Both the position numbers and the translations under genes were made by a program. A stretch of 11,525 nt of DNA from an uncultured Lachnospiraceae bacterium. GTDB taxonomy: Bacteria > Bacillota > Clostridia > Lachnospirales > Lachnospiraceae. This document shows, piece after piece, positions 1 to 7,604 of the stretch. Position 1 is the first letter of the stretch; each line of letters begins with the position of its first letter. A model generated the notes under the pieces. That model saw only the letters and a program-made list of their open reading frames with translations. It searched no databases and was not told where the DNA came from. The DNA lies in contig CAJORC010000072.1 in assembly GCA_905236615.1 (NCBI GenBank), forward strand, positions 1 through 11,525, read 5' to 3'.

Positions 1-102
1 CTGGTTTCCTTCCCTGAAGCCTTCTATCAGTTTTTCAATTGCCTGCGGCTGATCACCGGTAGGTTTATATTCACTGTGAAGCTTAAATTCCATATCCTTC
101 AT
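1..102 (-). CDS. uvrB: UvrABC excinuclease subunit B, N-terminal fragment
   Basis: This is the first 34 codons of UvrB, the helicase-like subunit that verifies damage in nucleotide excision repair. The gene runs off the left edge of the window. The visible residues include [17 protein letters not shown], the N-terminal signature that precedes the Walker A motif in UvrB; Walker A itself lies outside the window. ATG at 102 is chosen because AAGGA sits 8 bases upstream and overlaps the TAA stop of the preceding lipoprotein gene. An internal ATG at 93 is possible but has poorer spacing. The gene starts 11 bases after that stop, so it is probably co-transcribed or translationally linked with the operon, although a private promoter inside the upstream gene cannot be excluded. 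Confidence 0.9.
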   Translation of the reverse strand, partial: MKDMEFKLHSEYKPTGDQPQAIEKLIEGFREGNQ

Positions 103-113
103 CCTCACATTCC

Positions 114-1394
114 TTATTCAAGTGCTTCCCTGAACGAATTTATCATCTCTGAGGCACAGGTATTCAAATCGCCTTCCCTGTAAACATACTTATCGGCAGC
201 TTCGCAAAAAGCATCTATCAGATTCGCATTTTCCATCTGGGACGGCATTATCTCCAGCTTACTGCTGCCCGCTCTGATAATGTCATGAGCCTCAATTGAA
301 TACTCCGGAATATTACAGTACTCCTGCACAATCCTGTCTGCCTTGCGGCTTATGGGAAATCCCTTTTCTATTCCCTGTATTCTTGCAAAATCTTCATCAT
401 TGAGCAGATACTCCATTAACCGCGCCGATTCCTGCGGATGCATGGTTCCTTTGCTCATCGCATACAGAGTTGCAGGCTTTTTATACCATCCGCGATAGTC
501 TTTTCTCTTAATACCCAGCAGCGGGCCGCACCTTACTTTCTCACCTTTGGAATCGAGGAACTTGCCGTATTTAACTCCATCGTTAAACCAGCTTGCTATT
601 CCCGCAGTTTCCCCATTCAGAAAACTGTTGGCCTCGAAACTGTCCACCGGCTTTATCACTCTGGCATCTACCAGTTTCTTGTAAAATTCCAGCATCGCCC
701 CGGCACCTTCGGCATCCAGGTTTAATTTACCATCCTCCGAAATGATCCTCTGTCCGCTCTCCTGCTCATAATGTGCCGCCATTGTAAGGAAGAACTGCTT
801 CTTAACCATTCCCATAGGGTAAATACCATCTTTACCCATAACTTCCGCTGCCGCAAAAAGATCCTCCCAGCTCTGCGGGATTTCCAGATCATACCTGTTG
901 TATATCGACTCATTATAAAAAAACAGAGTAGTATTGTAAGCTATTGGAATAGCATTCAGTTTCCCGTTTCTCGTTCCGTAAGACAGATCCTCTTCACTGA
1001 ACTGGTCAAGATCGATGTAATCCGAAAGAGTGCTCAGGTCATAATAGCCCTCGCCGTCCGCCGAATATTTATCAAGCCACGAATAATTTATGAGCATGAC
1101 ATCAGCGGCGGTTTTGGAAACCATGGCAATCCTGTTCCGCTTTTCAAAACCGTCCCATACTCCATAACTGACATCCACTTTTATGTCAGGATTGAGCCGC
1201 TTGAATTTCTCAAGTCCCTCAATATAATCTCTGTGTCTTTCTTCAGTCCCCCACCACGAAAAACCCACTTCCGCGGTCTTTTCCTCATATACGAGCTCTG
1301 CCGGCGTCCTGAGATTTTTAAAATCAGCCAGTGAACATGCCGTCAGAACACTTAAGGCCAGAATGGGGATTATATAAATCTTTTTCAATCCCAT
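114..1394 (-). CDS. ABC-type extracellular solute-binding lipoprotein (family 1), orphan
   Basis: This is a 426-residue lipoprotein of the MalE-like family 1 solute-binding proteins, which usually deliver sugars or oligosaccharides to ABC permeases. A signal peptide ends in lipobox V-L-T-A-C, so Cys20 would be lipidated and anchored outside the membrane. The mature start ([10 protein letters not shown], residues 45-54), followed by a helix ending in L-N-P-D-I-K-V, is the classical N-terminal lobe of the family. Length is normal. ATG at 1394 shares its A with the TGA of the upstream cyclase gene (TGATG), and AAAGGA lies 9 bases before it; an in-frame TTG at 1397 is the alternative. No ABC permease or ATPase gene is visible. 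Given its coupling to a membrane diguanylate cyclase gene, I infer a possible sensory role. The ligand cannot be read from the sequence. Confidence 0.88.
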   Translation of the reverse strand: MGLKKIYIIPILALSVLTACSLADFKNLRTPAELVYEEKTAEVGFSWWGTEERHRDYIEGLEKFKRLNPDIKVDVSYGVWDGFEKRNRIAMVSKTAADVMLINYSWLDKYSADGEGYYDLSTLSDYIDLDQFSEEDLSYGTRNGKLNAIPIAYNTTLFFYNESIYNRYDLEIPQSWEDLFAAAEVMGKDGIYPMGMVKKQFFLTMAAHYEQESGQRIISEDGKLNLDAEGAGAMLEFYKKLVDARVIKPVDSFEANSFLNGETAGIASWFNDGVKYGKFLDSKGEKVRCGPLLGIKRKDYRGWYKKPATLYAMSKGTMHPQESARLMEYLLNDEDFARIQGIEKGFPISRKADRIVQEYCNIPEYSIEAHDIIRAGSSKLEIMPSQMENANLIDAFCEAADKYVYREGDLNTCASEMINSFREALE

Positions 1395-2869
1395 CAATCG
1401 TTTTCCTTTACAATGAGTTTATAGGTTGCCTTATTTTTTCCCGTTCTCTTTGACTGATACATGGTATCATCAGCCTGACGGTAAAGTTCATCATAATCAA
1501 CGGAATATGCTGCCACTACCGCTCCGCAGCTGAGCGAAAGTCCGAAACGTCTGTGCTCTTCCGAAAATTTTGCGGAAAAATTATAAATAAGCTGATCCAC
1601 ATAATCATGCATCTGTCTCTCTGCCGAAACTATACTGACCTTGGACAGATCAAAATAAACAGCAAATTCATCTCCTCCCAGACGGCCTATCGTATTGTCA
1701 TTGCTTGACATTTCCCTTAAAAGACCGCCAAGTCTCTGAATGACTTCATCACCGTATTCATGTCCGAGGTTATCATTTATCTGCTTGAAGTTATCCATGT
1801 CTATCATGAGAAATCCAATACAGTCACCGCTTTTCAGCCTTTCTATGTGCTTTTTGGACTCTGCCTCAAAAGCCCCTTTGTTTAAGACATTCGAAAGACT
1901 GTCATAATTAGCCTGTCTGTTAAGATCCGTCATCATTCCTTCAAATGGTCTCGAAAGCCTGAAATAGAGGAGGTTTGCGATGATCAGGAAAACAATACAG
2001 CTAAGCGCCGCAAAGATCAGTGTGAAATGCTGCACCCGTACAGTTCTTGAATTAATTATCTCCTGAGGTATCGAGCAGACAAGCCTCCAGCCGTTCTTAC
2101 AGCGGCAGGTAGTTACTATATGGTTTTTATCGAACTTCGTGCTGTCGGTATCTTTCGAAGCAAGATTCGCAATCTCCCTATCCAGCTTCATTCCAATCGT
2201 AAGATCGTCATTCGAATAAAGAACCTCATCATTATCATCGACAAGGGAAATCGTGATCTCATCGCTGACCTTATCGGATATCCTGAAATACTCGTCTATC
2301 TCCGATGAATAAAACGATATCATGATAAGCGCGTGTTCATTGACTCTCTTTACGTAATAGAATTTATCATAATTACCGTTATGTCCGAATGACCATCCGC
2401 TTCCATCCGTTTCATTCGTAATGCAGGAAGCAAAATCGTCATACATTCCGCCGTTAATATAACTCGACGCAAGATTTTCGGATATCCAGCCCACACGATC
2501 CCCATTACTGTAGATAACGCCGAAATCCACATAATTTCCCATTATCCCCAGTTGCTCAATGCTCTCATATATCTGCTTCTCGATCTGCAGCTTATGATAG
2601 TCTGTATAATACCCCTTCATAGGATCATATTCATAGACGATCGGATCCGCAAACATCAGTGAAGCTGTCTTTTCAACCCACTCAAAATTTTCGTCAAGAT
2701 TGGAACCAAGCTGTCCCGTGCCCGATGTCATAAGATCGGAAAAGCTCGTCCTGAGTGAGTCCAGCGACCTTCGCAAAGGCACTGCCGTTATAAATATTGT
2801 AAGTAAAAAAATGATCAGCGAAAAGAGCAGTATTACCCTGAATCGTAGAGATTTATAATTATTCTCCAT
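1394..2869 (-). CDS. Membrane-bound diguanylate cyclase with extracellular sensor (GGDEF)
   Basis: This 491-residue protein is predicted to make cyclic di-GMP from two GTP. A membrane helix near residues 12-31 is followed by about 250 extracytoplasmic residues (probable Cache-like sensor), a second helix near 281-303, and a cytoplasmic GGDEF domain from about 323 to the end. The active-site G-G-D-E-F is intact at about 398-402, and the metal/substrate segment M-I-D-M-D-N-F-K lies near 355-362, so an active cyclase is expected. The product-inhibition site (RxxD, normally just before the GGDEF motif) reads S-N-D-N, so feedback inhibition through it is probably absent. ATG at 2869 has AAGAAG 7 bases upstream; a GTG at 2875 is too close to that site. 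It follows dctP by about 32 bases and overlaps the next gene by one base. A ligand-controlled role with the neighbouring binding protein is inference. Confidence 0.9.
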   Translation of the reverse strand: MENNYKSLRFRVILLFSLIIFLLTIFITAVPLRRSLDSLRTSFSDLMTSGTGQLGSNLDENFEWVEKTASLMFADPIVYEYDPMKGYYTDYHKLQIEKQIYESIEQLGIMGNYVDFGVIYSNGDRVGWISENLASSYINGGMYDDFASCITNETDGSGWSFGHNGNYDKFYYVKRVNEHALIMISFYSSEIDEYFRISDKVSDEITISLVDDNDEVLYSNDDLTIGMKLDREIANLASKDTDSTKFDKNHIVTTCRCKNGWRLVCSIPQEIINSRTVRVQHFTLIFAALSCIVFLIIANLLYFRLSRPFEGMMTDLNRQANYDSLSNVLNKGAFEAESKKHIERLKSGDCIGFLMIDMDNFKQINDNLGHEYGDEVIQRLGGLLREMSSNDNTIGRLGGDEFAVYFDLSKVSIVSAERQMHDYVDQLIYNFSAKFSEEHRRFGLSLSCGAVVAAYSVDYDELYRQADDTMYQSKRTGKNKATYKLIVKEND

Positions 2870-2901
2870 ATGCACTCTTCTTAAATATCTATCGTTCTTT
2901 T

Positions 2902-3903
2902 TTATTTTGCTCCCGCAAGATATGCTTCTGCGAGTTCGGGATCGATATTTGCCTTGATCTCATCATAAACCGGACGGCATTTTTCCTTTATCTCCGCCCT
3001 GAGATCATCATCCGGTGTAATTATCTTTGTTCCCGAGTCCTCTATTATCTGTACTCTCGAAGCAATTCTCTCATCTGACTGTTCCCTTGCAAACTCCTTT
3101 GCCTTAGCGGCAGCTTCCCTGATGATCTCCCTGTCCTCTTCCGGAAGTCCCTGCATGAATTCATCACTTACAATGAGACTTATGAGATGGGGAAGATGGT
3201 TTGTCTCAATCACATAATCCTGCTGCTCATAGAGTTTGTTGGAAACTATTACCTCATAAGGATTTTCCTGTGCGTCGATCGTACCCTGCTGCAGTCCGAT
3301 ATAAACTTCTGAGAATGTCATCGGTGTCGGATTGGCACCTATCTCCTTCCAGAAAGCAAGATGATAGGAATTCTCCATAGTCCTGATCTTCTGACCTTTG
3401 AAATCCCCTATAGCTCTGACTTCCCTGTTTGTGGACATTACCCTGAAGCCCTGATCCGCATAACCTAAGAGTTCATAGCCTGCATCCCTGTAGACCGCAG
3501 AGATTTTATTAATGAAACTCTCGTCATCGATCGCCGTCCTTATATCTTCTATATTACCATATACACAGGGCATATCAAAGACTGCAATATCAGGCATAAA
3601 TGTTACCTGAGGGGCAGTATTCTGTACAACAAAGGGAATATCCCCGTCCTTGCAGGACTCCAGAAGTTCCCTGTCACCACCCAGCACGCTGTTTGGATAA
3701 ACCTGGATTTTCATACGGCCGTTGCTTAAAGCAGATACTTCCTCCGCAAAGTTTTCGGCATATATCTGTGTGACGGTATCCTCCGGGCTCGAAGTTCCCA
3801 GAGGCCATGCATAACGCTGGACTGTCTCCTCCGAAGCGGAGGCGCAGCCGGAACAGGATAAAGCTGCCGCCGCTATGATCAGTGCAATTATCTTCTTTTT
3901 CAT
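2902..3903 (-). CDS. dctP: TRAP transporter substrate-binding protein DctP
   Basis: This is a 333-residue extracytoplasmic receptor for a TRAP carboxylate transporter. It captures an organic acid and hands it to the DctQM membrane complex, with uptake driven by an ion gradient. A signal sequence with S-C-S-G-C suggests a lipoprotein (Cys20), though the residue before the usual small pair is Cys rather than Leu. Family hallmarks include G-Q-K-I-R (Arg174, the probable carboxylate-binding arginine), G-A-N-P-T-P-M-T-F-S-E-V-Y and Q-G-T-I-D-A-Q-E-N-P. Two ATG codons are adjacent at 3906 and 3903; 3903 gives 6 bases to AAGGGG, while 3906 gives only 3. The gene starts 10 bases after dctM. The sequence resembles receptors for sugar acids or C4-dicarboxylates, but the substrate is not determinable here. 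Confidence 0.92.
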   Translation of the reverse strand: MKKKIIALIIAAAALSCSGCASASEETVQRYAWPLGTSSPEDTVTQIYAENFAEEVSALSNGRMKIQVYPNSVLGGDRELLESCKDGDIPFVVQNTAPQVTFMPDIAVFDMPCVYGNIEDIRTAIDDESFINKISAVYRDAGYELLGYADQGFRVMSTNREVRAIGDFKGQKIRTMENSYHLAFWKEIGANPTPMTFSEVYIGLQQGTIDAQENPYEVIVSNKLYEQQDYVIETNHLPHLISLIVSDEFMQGLPEEDREIIREAAAKAKEFAREQSDERIASRVQIIEDSGTKIITPDDDLRAEIKEKCRPVYDEIKANIDPELAEAYLAGAK

Positions 3904-3913
3904 CATTAACCCC

Positions 3914-5209
3914 TTATTTTCCGAGCAGGCAGAGACTTACGCCCGGCACAAAAGTTATTATGAGCAACGCTATAAGGAACATGATTATCATAGGCATTGC
4001 CTTCTTGGAAATCTCCATGATCGGAACCTCAGTAAGCGAACTTGCAACAAAAAGGTTTACGCCTATAGGCGGAGTTACAAATCCAATCGCTAAGTTTACA
4101 ACCATCATTACCGCAAAATGTACCGGATTCATTCCGGTTGCCGTAACTATCGGTAAAAGTATCGGTGTCAGTATAAGTATTGCCGGCGTGGTATCCATGA
4201 CCATTCCAACAATGAGCAGGAAGATATTGATAACCAGCAGAAGTATTATACTGTTTGTAAAATGTCCCAGTATCCACTCGCTTATGGTCTGCGGAACCTG
4301 CATAAGTGTGAGCACCCTTGAGAATGCTGTCGATGCAGCAAGTATGAAAAGAATAGGTGCATAGGTATGGAGTGACTCTTTTAGAAGTTTCCATATATCA
4401 CGTATCTTAAGCGTTTTATAAACGAAGATACTTATGATAAGGGCATAGAAAACCGATATTACAGCCGCTTCCGTAGGTGAAGCGATACCTGAATATATGC
4501 AGCCGAGAATGATAACCGGACTCAGAAGAGCAAAAAATCCGTCGCCGAAAACCTTTAAGAAACCTCTCTCATGAAGCTCTCCGACTTTTTTGTTTATCTT
4601 CTCCTTGTCCTCACCCTTTATCCTGCAGTAAACAAACGAATAGATCATAAGAAGTATGCCTATCAGAAGTCCCGGTACTATACCGGCAAGAAAGAGGTCA
4701 CTTACCGACTCTCCCGATGCCATTGCAAACATGATGAAAGGTATGCTGGGCGGAATGATAACACCCAGTCCGCTTGCAACCGCAACAAGGGCCGTTGAGA
4801 ATTTTTTATCGTAACCCAGTTCCGAAAGAAAAGGGATGGTCATCGAACCTACTGCAGCAACGGTAGCCGGGCCGGAACCCGATATCGCTCCGAAGAAAAG
4901 ACAGGTAATGACTACCGCGCAGGGGATACCCGCTGTTCTCTTTCCCAGAAAGAAAGCAAATACGTCAAAAAGCTTCTTTGAGATTTTTCCCTGTGCCATT
5001 ATTATTCCTGCAAGCACGAACATTGGAACCGCAAGCAGTGGGAAGCTGTCTATTCCGCCGAGCATCGACCTGATCACATAACTTCCGCTCGCCGTGAATG
5101 AAGGGTCAAAAGCTCCCGGAAGCACTGCAACGATACCCAGTGATATCGAGATAGGTATCGCAATGAGCAGGCATAGTATGAATATTATAAATACAGACAG
5201 TACCGACAT
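3914..5209 (-). CDS. dctM: TRAP transporter large permease subunit DctM
   Basis: This is the 431-residue large membrane subunit of a TRAP transporter, which forms the translocation pathway. The protein is hydrophobic throughout, with roughly a dozen membrane segments. Family motifs include G-G-I-D-S-F-P-L-L-A-V-P-M-F near the N-terminus, G-A-I-S-G-S-G-P-A-T-V-A-A-V-G, and I-P-P-S-I-P-F-I-M-F, with F-V-T-P-P-I-G-V-N-L-F near the C-terminus. Length is typical for a DctM that is not fused to DctQ. The ATG at 5209 overlaps the TAA of dctQ by one base, and a GAGGAGG ribosome binding site lies inside the end of dctQ, about 10 bases upstream. Gene order Q-M-P is a standard TRAP arrangement. Confidence 0.95.
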   Translation of the reverse strand: MSVLSVFIIFILCLLIAIPISISLGIVAVLPGAFDPSFTASGSYVIRSMLGGIDSFPLLAVPMFVLAGIIMAQGKISKKLFDVFAFFLGKRTAGIPCAVVITCLFFGAISGSGPATVAAVGSMTIPFLSELGYDKKFSTALVAVASGLGVIIPPSIPFIMFAMASGESVSDLFLAGIVPGLLIGILLMIYSFVYCRIKGEDKEKINKKVGELHERGFLKVFGDGFFALLSPVIILGCIYSGIASPTEAAVISVFYALIISIFVYKTLKIRDIWKLLKESLHTYAPILFILAASTAFSRVLTLMQVPQTISEWILGHFTNSIILLLVINIFLLIVGMVMDTTPAILILTPILLPIVTATGMNPVHFAVMMVVNLAIGFVTPPIGVNLFVASSLTEVPIMEISKKAMPMIIMFLIALLIITFVPGVSLCLLGK

Positions 5210-5769
5210 TATTTTTTATCCTCCTCTAAATCCTCAACAGTTTCGGTGATCGACTCTGCGAGGCTGCCTTCTTCCATAGGCTTAACGTCTCTTCCGAGAA
5301 CGATCTCCATATTTATAAAGAGTCTCTGCAGCAGTCTTATGGATGTCAGACTGAAGCAGATCAGAGGAGCTGACTGTATAAAATACATGGGAATTGAGCA
5401 GGCAGGACTTACCTGTCCGCTTTCTATCGTTGTTCTGAGATACTTAAACGAAAACGGAATAAGATAGATGAAGAAGACAAGTGAAAGCAGCAGATTTACC
5501 ACCTTAAACATTGCCTCTCCCCGTTTGCTGAATATTTTTATAAACTGGTCTATTTTGATGGATATGCACTTTCTTGTGCAGAGGCTGACGCTCATGAACG
5601 CTGACCAGATAAAAAGGTATCGTGTTATCTCTTCCGACCACGACAAAGACATGCCAAGAACATATCTCGAAAAGACCTGTATCCCCATTATCAGTACCAT
5701 TCCCGTCAGCAACAGTACCATGAGGATCTCCTCCAGATTCTCCTCCAGATACAGCAACTTCTTTTTCAT
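5209..5769 (-). CDS. dctQ: TRAP transporter small permease subunit DctQ
   Basis: This is the 186-residue small membrane subunit of the TRAP transporter, which complexes with DctM. It has four predicted membrane helices, and the DctQ signature S-W-S-E-E-I-T-R-Y-L-F-I-W-S-A-F lies between helices 1 and 2 (about residues 42-57). The C-terminal tail is acidic and follows the last helix. ATG at 5769 is preferred because AAGGGG lies 7 bases upstream; the frame is also open back to a GTG at 5793, but that would add eight residues before the usual M-K-K-K start. It is the first gene of the operon that runs through dctM, dctP, the cyclase, the orphan binding protein and probably uvrB. Confidence 0.92.
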   Translation of the reverse strand: MKKKLLYLEENLEEILMVLLLTGMVLIMGIQVFSRYVLGMSLSWSEEITRYLFIWSAFMSVSLCTRKCISIKIDQFIKIFSKRGEAMFKVVNLLLSLVFFIYLIPFSFKYLRTTIESGQVSPACSIPMYFIQSAPLICFSLTSIRLLQRLFINMEIVLGRDVKPMEEGSLAESITETVEDLEEDKK

Positions 5770-5807
5770 TAAAATTCCCCTTTCAGGTTCCACACCACTA
5801 GTTAGAT

Positions 5808-5837
5808 ACTATATACTATACCACACTAAAGCGTGAA
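5808..5837 (-). promoter_or_regulatory. Putative promoter of the TRAP/cyclase operon
   Basis: On the minus strand a -35-like TTCACG (5832-5837) is followed after 18 bases by TATAGT (5808-5813), about 39 bases before the dctQ start. A second TATAGT lies at 5815-5820, because this segment is a perfect tandem copy of the 7-mer ATACTAT (plus strand 5806-5812 and 5813-5819). The -35 match is weak, so the assignment is tentative. The tandem 7-mer could also be a regulator site. Confidence 0.35.
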
Positions 5838-5872
5838 AAAAAAGGCTGTCACCGCGAAGTGACAGCCTTTTT
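5836..5872 (-). terminator. Intrinsic terminator of metK
   Basis: A 14-bp perfect stem (5839-5852 with 5859-5872) with a 6-base loop lies 8 bases past the metK stop. On the minus strand it is followed by a run of eight T. The plus-strand side also ends in TTTTT, so it could work in both directions, but no plus-strand gene ends here. It insulates the TRAP operon from metK transcription. Confidence 0.92.
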
Positions 5873-5880
5873 ACTGCTTC

Positions 5881-7086
5881 TTAGAGATATTTTTTAAGTT
5901 CTTCGACTTTGTCGAGTTTCTCCCAAGGGAGTTCAACGTCTGTTCTGCCGAAGTGACCGTAAGCTGCGGTCTGCTTGTAGATAGGACGTCTAAGGTCAAG
6001 CATCTTGATGATACCTGCCGGACGAAGGTCGAAGTTCTCCCTGATGATCTCTGTTATCTTCTCATCTGAGAGCTTACCTGTGCCAAATGTATCAGCCATT
6101 ACAGAAGTAGGCTCTGCAACACCGATAGCATATGAAAGCTGGATCTCAACCTGATCTGCAAGACCTGCTGCAACGAGGTTCTTTGCAACATATCTTGCAG
6201 CATAAGCACCCGAACGGTCAACCTTTGTGCAGTCCTTTCCTGAGAAAGCTCCGCCGCCGTGACGTGCATATCCGCCGTAGGTGTCTACGATGATCTTTCT
6301 TCCCGTAAGACCTGCATCACCGTGAGGTCCGCCGATAACAAAACGTCCTGTAGGATTGATATAGATCTTTGTTTTGTCATCAATAAGCTCAGCAGGAAGA
6401 ACCGGATCAAAGACATACTTCTTGATATCCTTGTGGATCTGCTCCTGAGTCACATCGGGATCGTGCTGTGTTGAAAGAACTACAGCCTCAAGTCTCTTCG
6501 GCTTGCCGTTCTCATCGTACTCTACGGATACCTGAGATTTTCCGTCAGGTCTTAAATATTTAAGAGTACCGTCTTTTCTTACCTTTGTAAGCTGACGTGT
6601 AAGTGCGTGTGCGATAGAAATCGGATAAGGCATGTACTCTTCAGTCTCGTTTGTAGCATAACCGAACATCATACCCTGGTCACCGGCACCGATGGCACCG
6701 ATCTCAGCATCAGTCATATTATTTTCAAGAGCCTTAAGATCAGCCTTTGTTTCAAGAGCGTTATCAACACCCATTGCGATATCGCCTGACTGCTCATCAA
6801 TTGCTGCAAGAACAGCACAGGTATTTCCGTCAAAACCGTACTCGGATTTTGTATAGCCAATCTCCTTGATGGTATCACGGGCAACCTTCTGGATGTCAAC
6901 GTAAGCCTTTGTTGTGATCTCACCCGTAACAAGGACAAATCCTGTACATGTTGCTGTCTCGCAGGCAACACGGCTCATAGGATCCTGCTTAATGCATTCG
7001 TCAAGGATCGCATCCGAAATCGCATCGCAGACTTTATCGGGATGTCCTTCTGTTACTGACTCTGATGTAAATAATCTTTTTTCCAT
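5881..7086 (-). CDS. metK: S-adenosylmethionine synthetase
   Basis: MetK is a cytoplasmic enzyme that joins methionine and ATP to give S-adenosylmethionine plus phosphate and pyrophosphate. At 401 residues the length is normal. Diagnostic motifs are T-E-G-H-P-D-K (residues 12-18, ATP site), the family signature [12 protein letters not shown] (133-144) and the glycine-rich loop G-G-G-A-F-S-G-K-D (277-285). ATG at 7086 is chosen because AAAGGAG sits directly upstream and the protein then starts [10 protein letters not shown] like its relatives. The frame is open further upstream, but that part lies in the riboswitch terminator. The gene stands alone, with a SAM-I riboswitch in its leader and a terminator after its stop, so its expression should fall when SAM is abundant. 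Confidence 0.98.
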   Translation of the reverse strand: MEKRLFTSESVTEGHPDKVCDAISDAILDECIKQDPMSRVACETATCTGFVLVTGEITTKAYVDIQKVARDTIKEIGYTKSEYGFDGNTCAVLAAIDEQSGDIAMGVDNALETKADLKALENNMTDAEIGAIGAGDQGMMFGYATNETEEYMPYPISIAHALTRQLTKVRKDGTLKYLRPDGKSQVSVEYDENGKPKRLEAVVLSTQHDPDVTQEQIHKDIKKYVFDPVLPAELIDDKTKIYINPTGRFVIGGPHGDAGLTGRKIIVDTYGGYARHGGGAFSGKDCTKVDRSGAYAARYVAKNLVAAGLADQVEIQLSYAIGVAEPTSVMADTFGTGKLSDEKITEIIRENFDLRPAGIIKMLDLRRPIYKQTAAYGHFGRTDVELPWEKLDKVEELKKYL

Positions 7087-7116
7087 ATAACTCCTTTCAC
7101 CCTGTAAATGGTCTTT

Positions 7117-7152
7117 AAAATAAAAGAACCGCTTCTGTATGAACAAAAGCGG
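7117..7152 (-). terminator. Riboswitch-controlled terminator in the metK leader
   Basis: A 9-bp stem with one G-T pair (7144-7152 with 7129-7137) and a 6-base loop is followed on the minus strand by TTCTTTTATTTT. It lies between the SAM aptamer and the metK ribosome binding site. Its 5' arm is also complementary to the 3' strand of aptamer helix P1 (see the riboswitch entry), which makes it the OFF structure of the expression platform. Confidence 0.85.
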
Positions 7153-7175
7153 ACTCGATACTGATAAATCAAATC

Positions 7176-7284
7176 CTCTTATTGTTCGATAAAAATTCGC
7201 TCAAGGTTGGCACCTGCCGGTAATCACTCCGGTGGTTGTCGTGACTTCACAGACCCTTTGTGTCTCCATCACTCTGAATAAGAG
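7176..7284 (-). promoter_or_regulatory. SAM-I (S-box) riboswitch aptamer upstream of metK
   Basis: Read on the minus strand, helix P1 is CTCTTATT (7277-7284) pairing with AATAAGAG (7176-7183). Between them lie the conserved S-box elements: C-A-G-A-G-T-G-A-T-G-G-A-G, then G-T-G-A-A followed by C-A-A-C-C, and G-G-T-G-C-C-A-A-C-C in the 3' half. Length (about 109 bases) and position in front of metK are typical. The switch can be traced: the minus-strand segment at 7174-7187, containing the 3' strand of P1, can instead pair with 7141-7153, the 5' arm of the terminator, giving about 12 base pairs with one bulged U and one A-G mismatch. With SAM bound, P1 forms and the terminator folds. Without SAM, the antiterminator forms and metK is transcribed. 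The class is known; the pairings are read from this sequence. Confidence 0.93.
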
Positions 7285-7315
7285 AAATTCGTATTTGATT
7301 TAGATATATATGTTC

Positions 7316-7344
7316 ACTCTAACATTCTTTCATTTAATAGTCAA
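7316..7344 (-). promoter_or_regulatory. metK promoter
   Basis: On the minus strand TTGACT (7339-7344) is followed by a 17-base spacer and TAGAGT (7316-7321), placing the start of transcription near 7309, some 25 bases before the riboswitch. The -35 box overlaps the last codons and stop of the decayed gene at 7334-7500. Confidence 0.65.
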
Positions 7345-7500
7345 GCCATTTATCAAAGTATTTTTGATATATTTCAAGGTATCTGTCCAGTTTACGGTTA
7401 TTGAGTTCTGACAGATATCTGTCCCAATCGGAATCGTCAAAGCCGTTCTTTATCTACTTAACTCTGTATTCGGCATCATCGGGTTGGGCACTGTATTGTA
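7334..7500 (-). pseudogene. Decayed C-terminal remnant of a solute-binding protein
   Basis: On the minus strand this stretch translates as protein-like sequence ending at a TAA (7334-7336). Visible parts are P-D-D-A-E-Y-R-V-K, then an in-frame TAG at 7454-7456, then I-K-N-G-F-D-D-S-D-W-D-R-Y-L-S-E-L and L-D-R-Y-L-E-I-Y-Q-K-Y-F-D-K-W-L-D-Y before the stop. The pattern W-x-x-Y-x-x-x-L followed by Y-L-E-I-Y-Q-x-x-(Y/F)-D is what I recognise from the last helices of ABC extracellular solute-binding proteins. No start codon, ribosome binding site or N-terminal domains remain, and the plus-strand promoter of the next gene follows directly. The upstream limit is approximate. It does not resemble the C-terminus of the binding protein at 114-1394, so it is not a copy of that gene. 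Confidence 0.5.
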
Positions 7501-7541
7501 ACGTGATTTGTGCATAAAATACGAAACAAGCCCACAATTCA

Positions 7542-7569
7542 TTGACTTTTTCCCCATATTTTTTAAAAT
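7542..7569 (+). promoter_or_regulatory. Promoter of the HD-GYP gene
   Basis: TTGACT (7542-7547), a 16-base spacer and TAAAAT (7564-7569) make a good sigma-A promoter with transcription starting near 7577, about 28 bases before the ATG at 7605. Confidence 0.7.
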
Positions 7570-7604
7570 TGATATATATGACTCAGCAAAAAGGGAGGTC
7601 AACT

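Noticed and set aside
771..1334. 187-codon plus-strand frame opposite the solute-binding protein gene
   Set aside because: It is the antisense shadow of a well-supported gene, with no ribosome binding site or family features.
3882..4394. Overlapping open frames on both strands within dctM
   Set aside because: Low-complexity hydrophobic codons keep other frames open; dctM itself has clear TRAP motifs.
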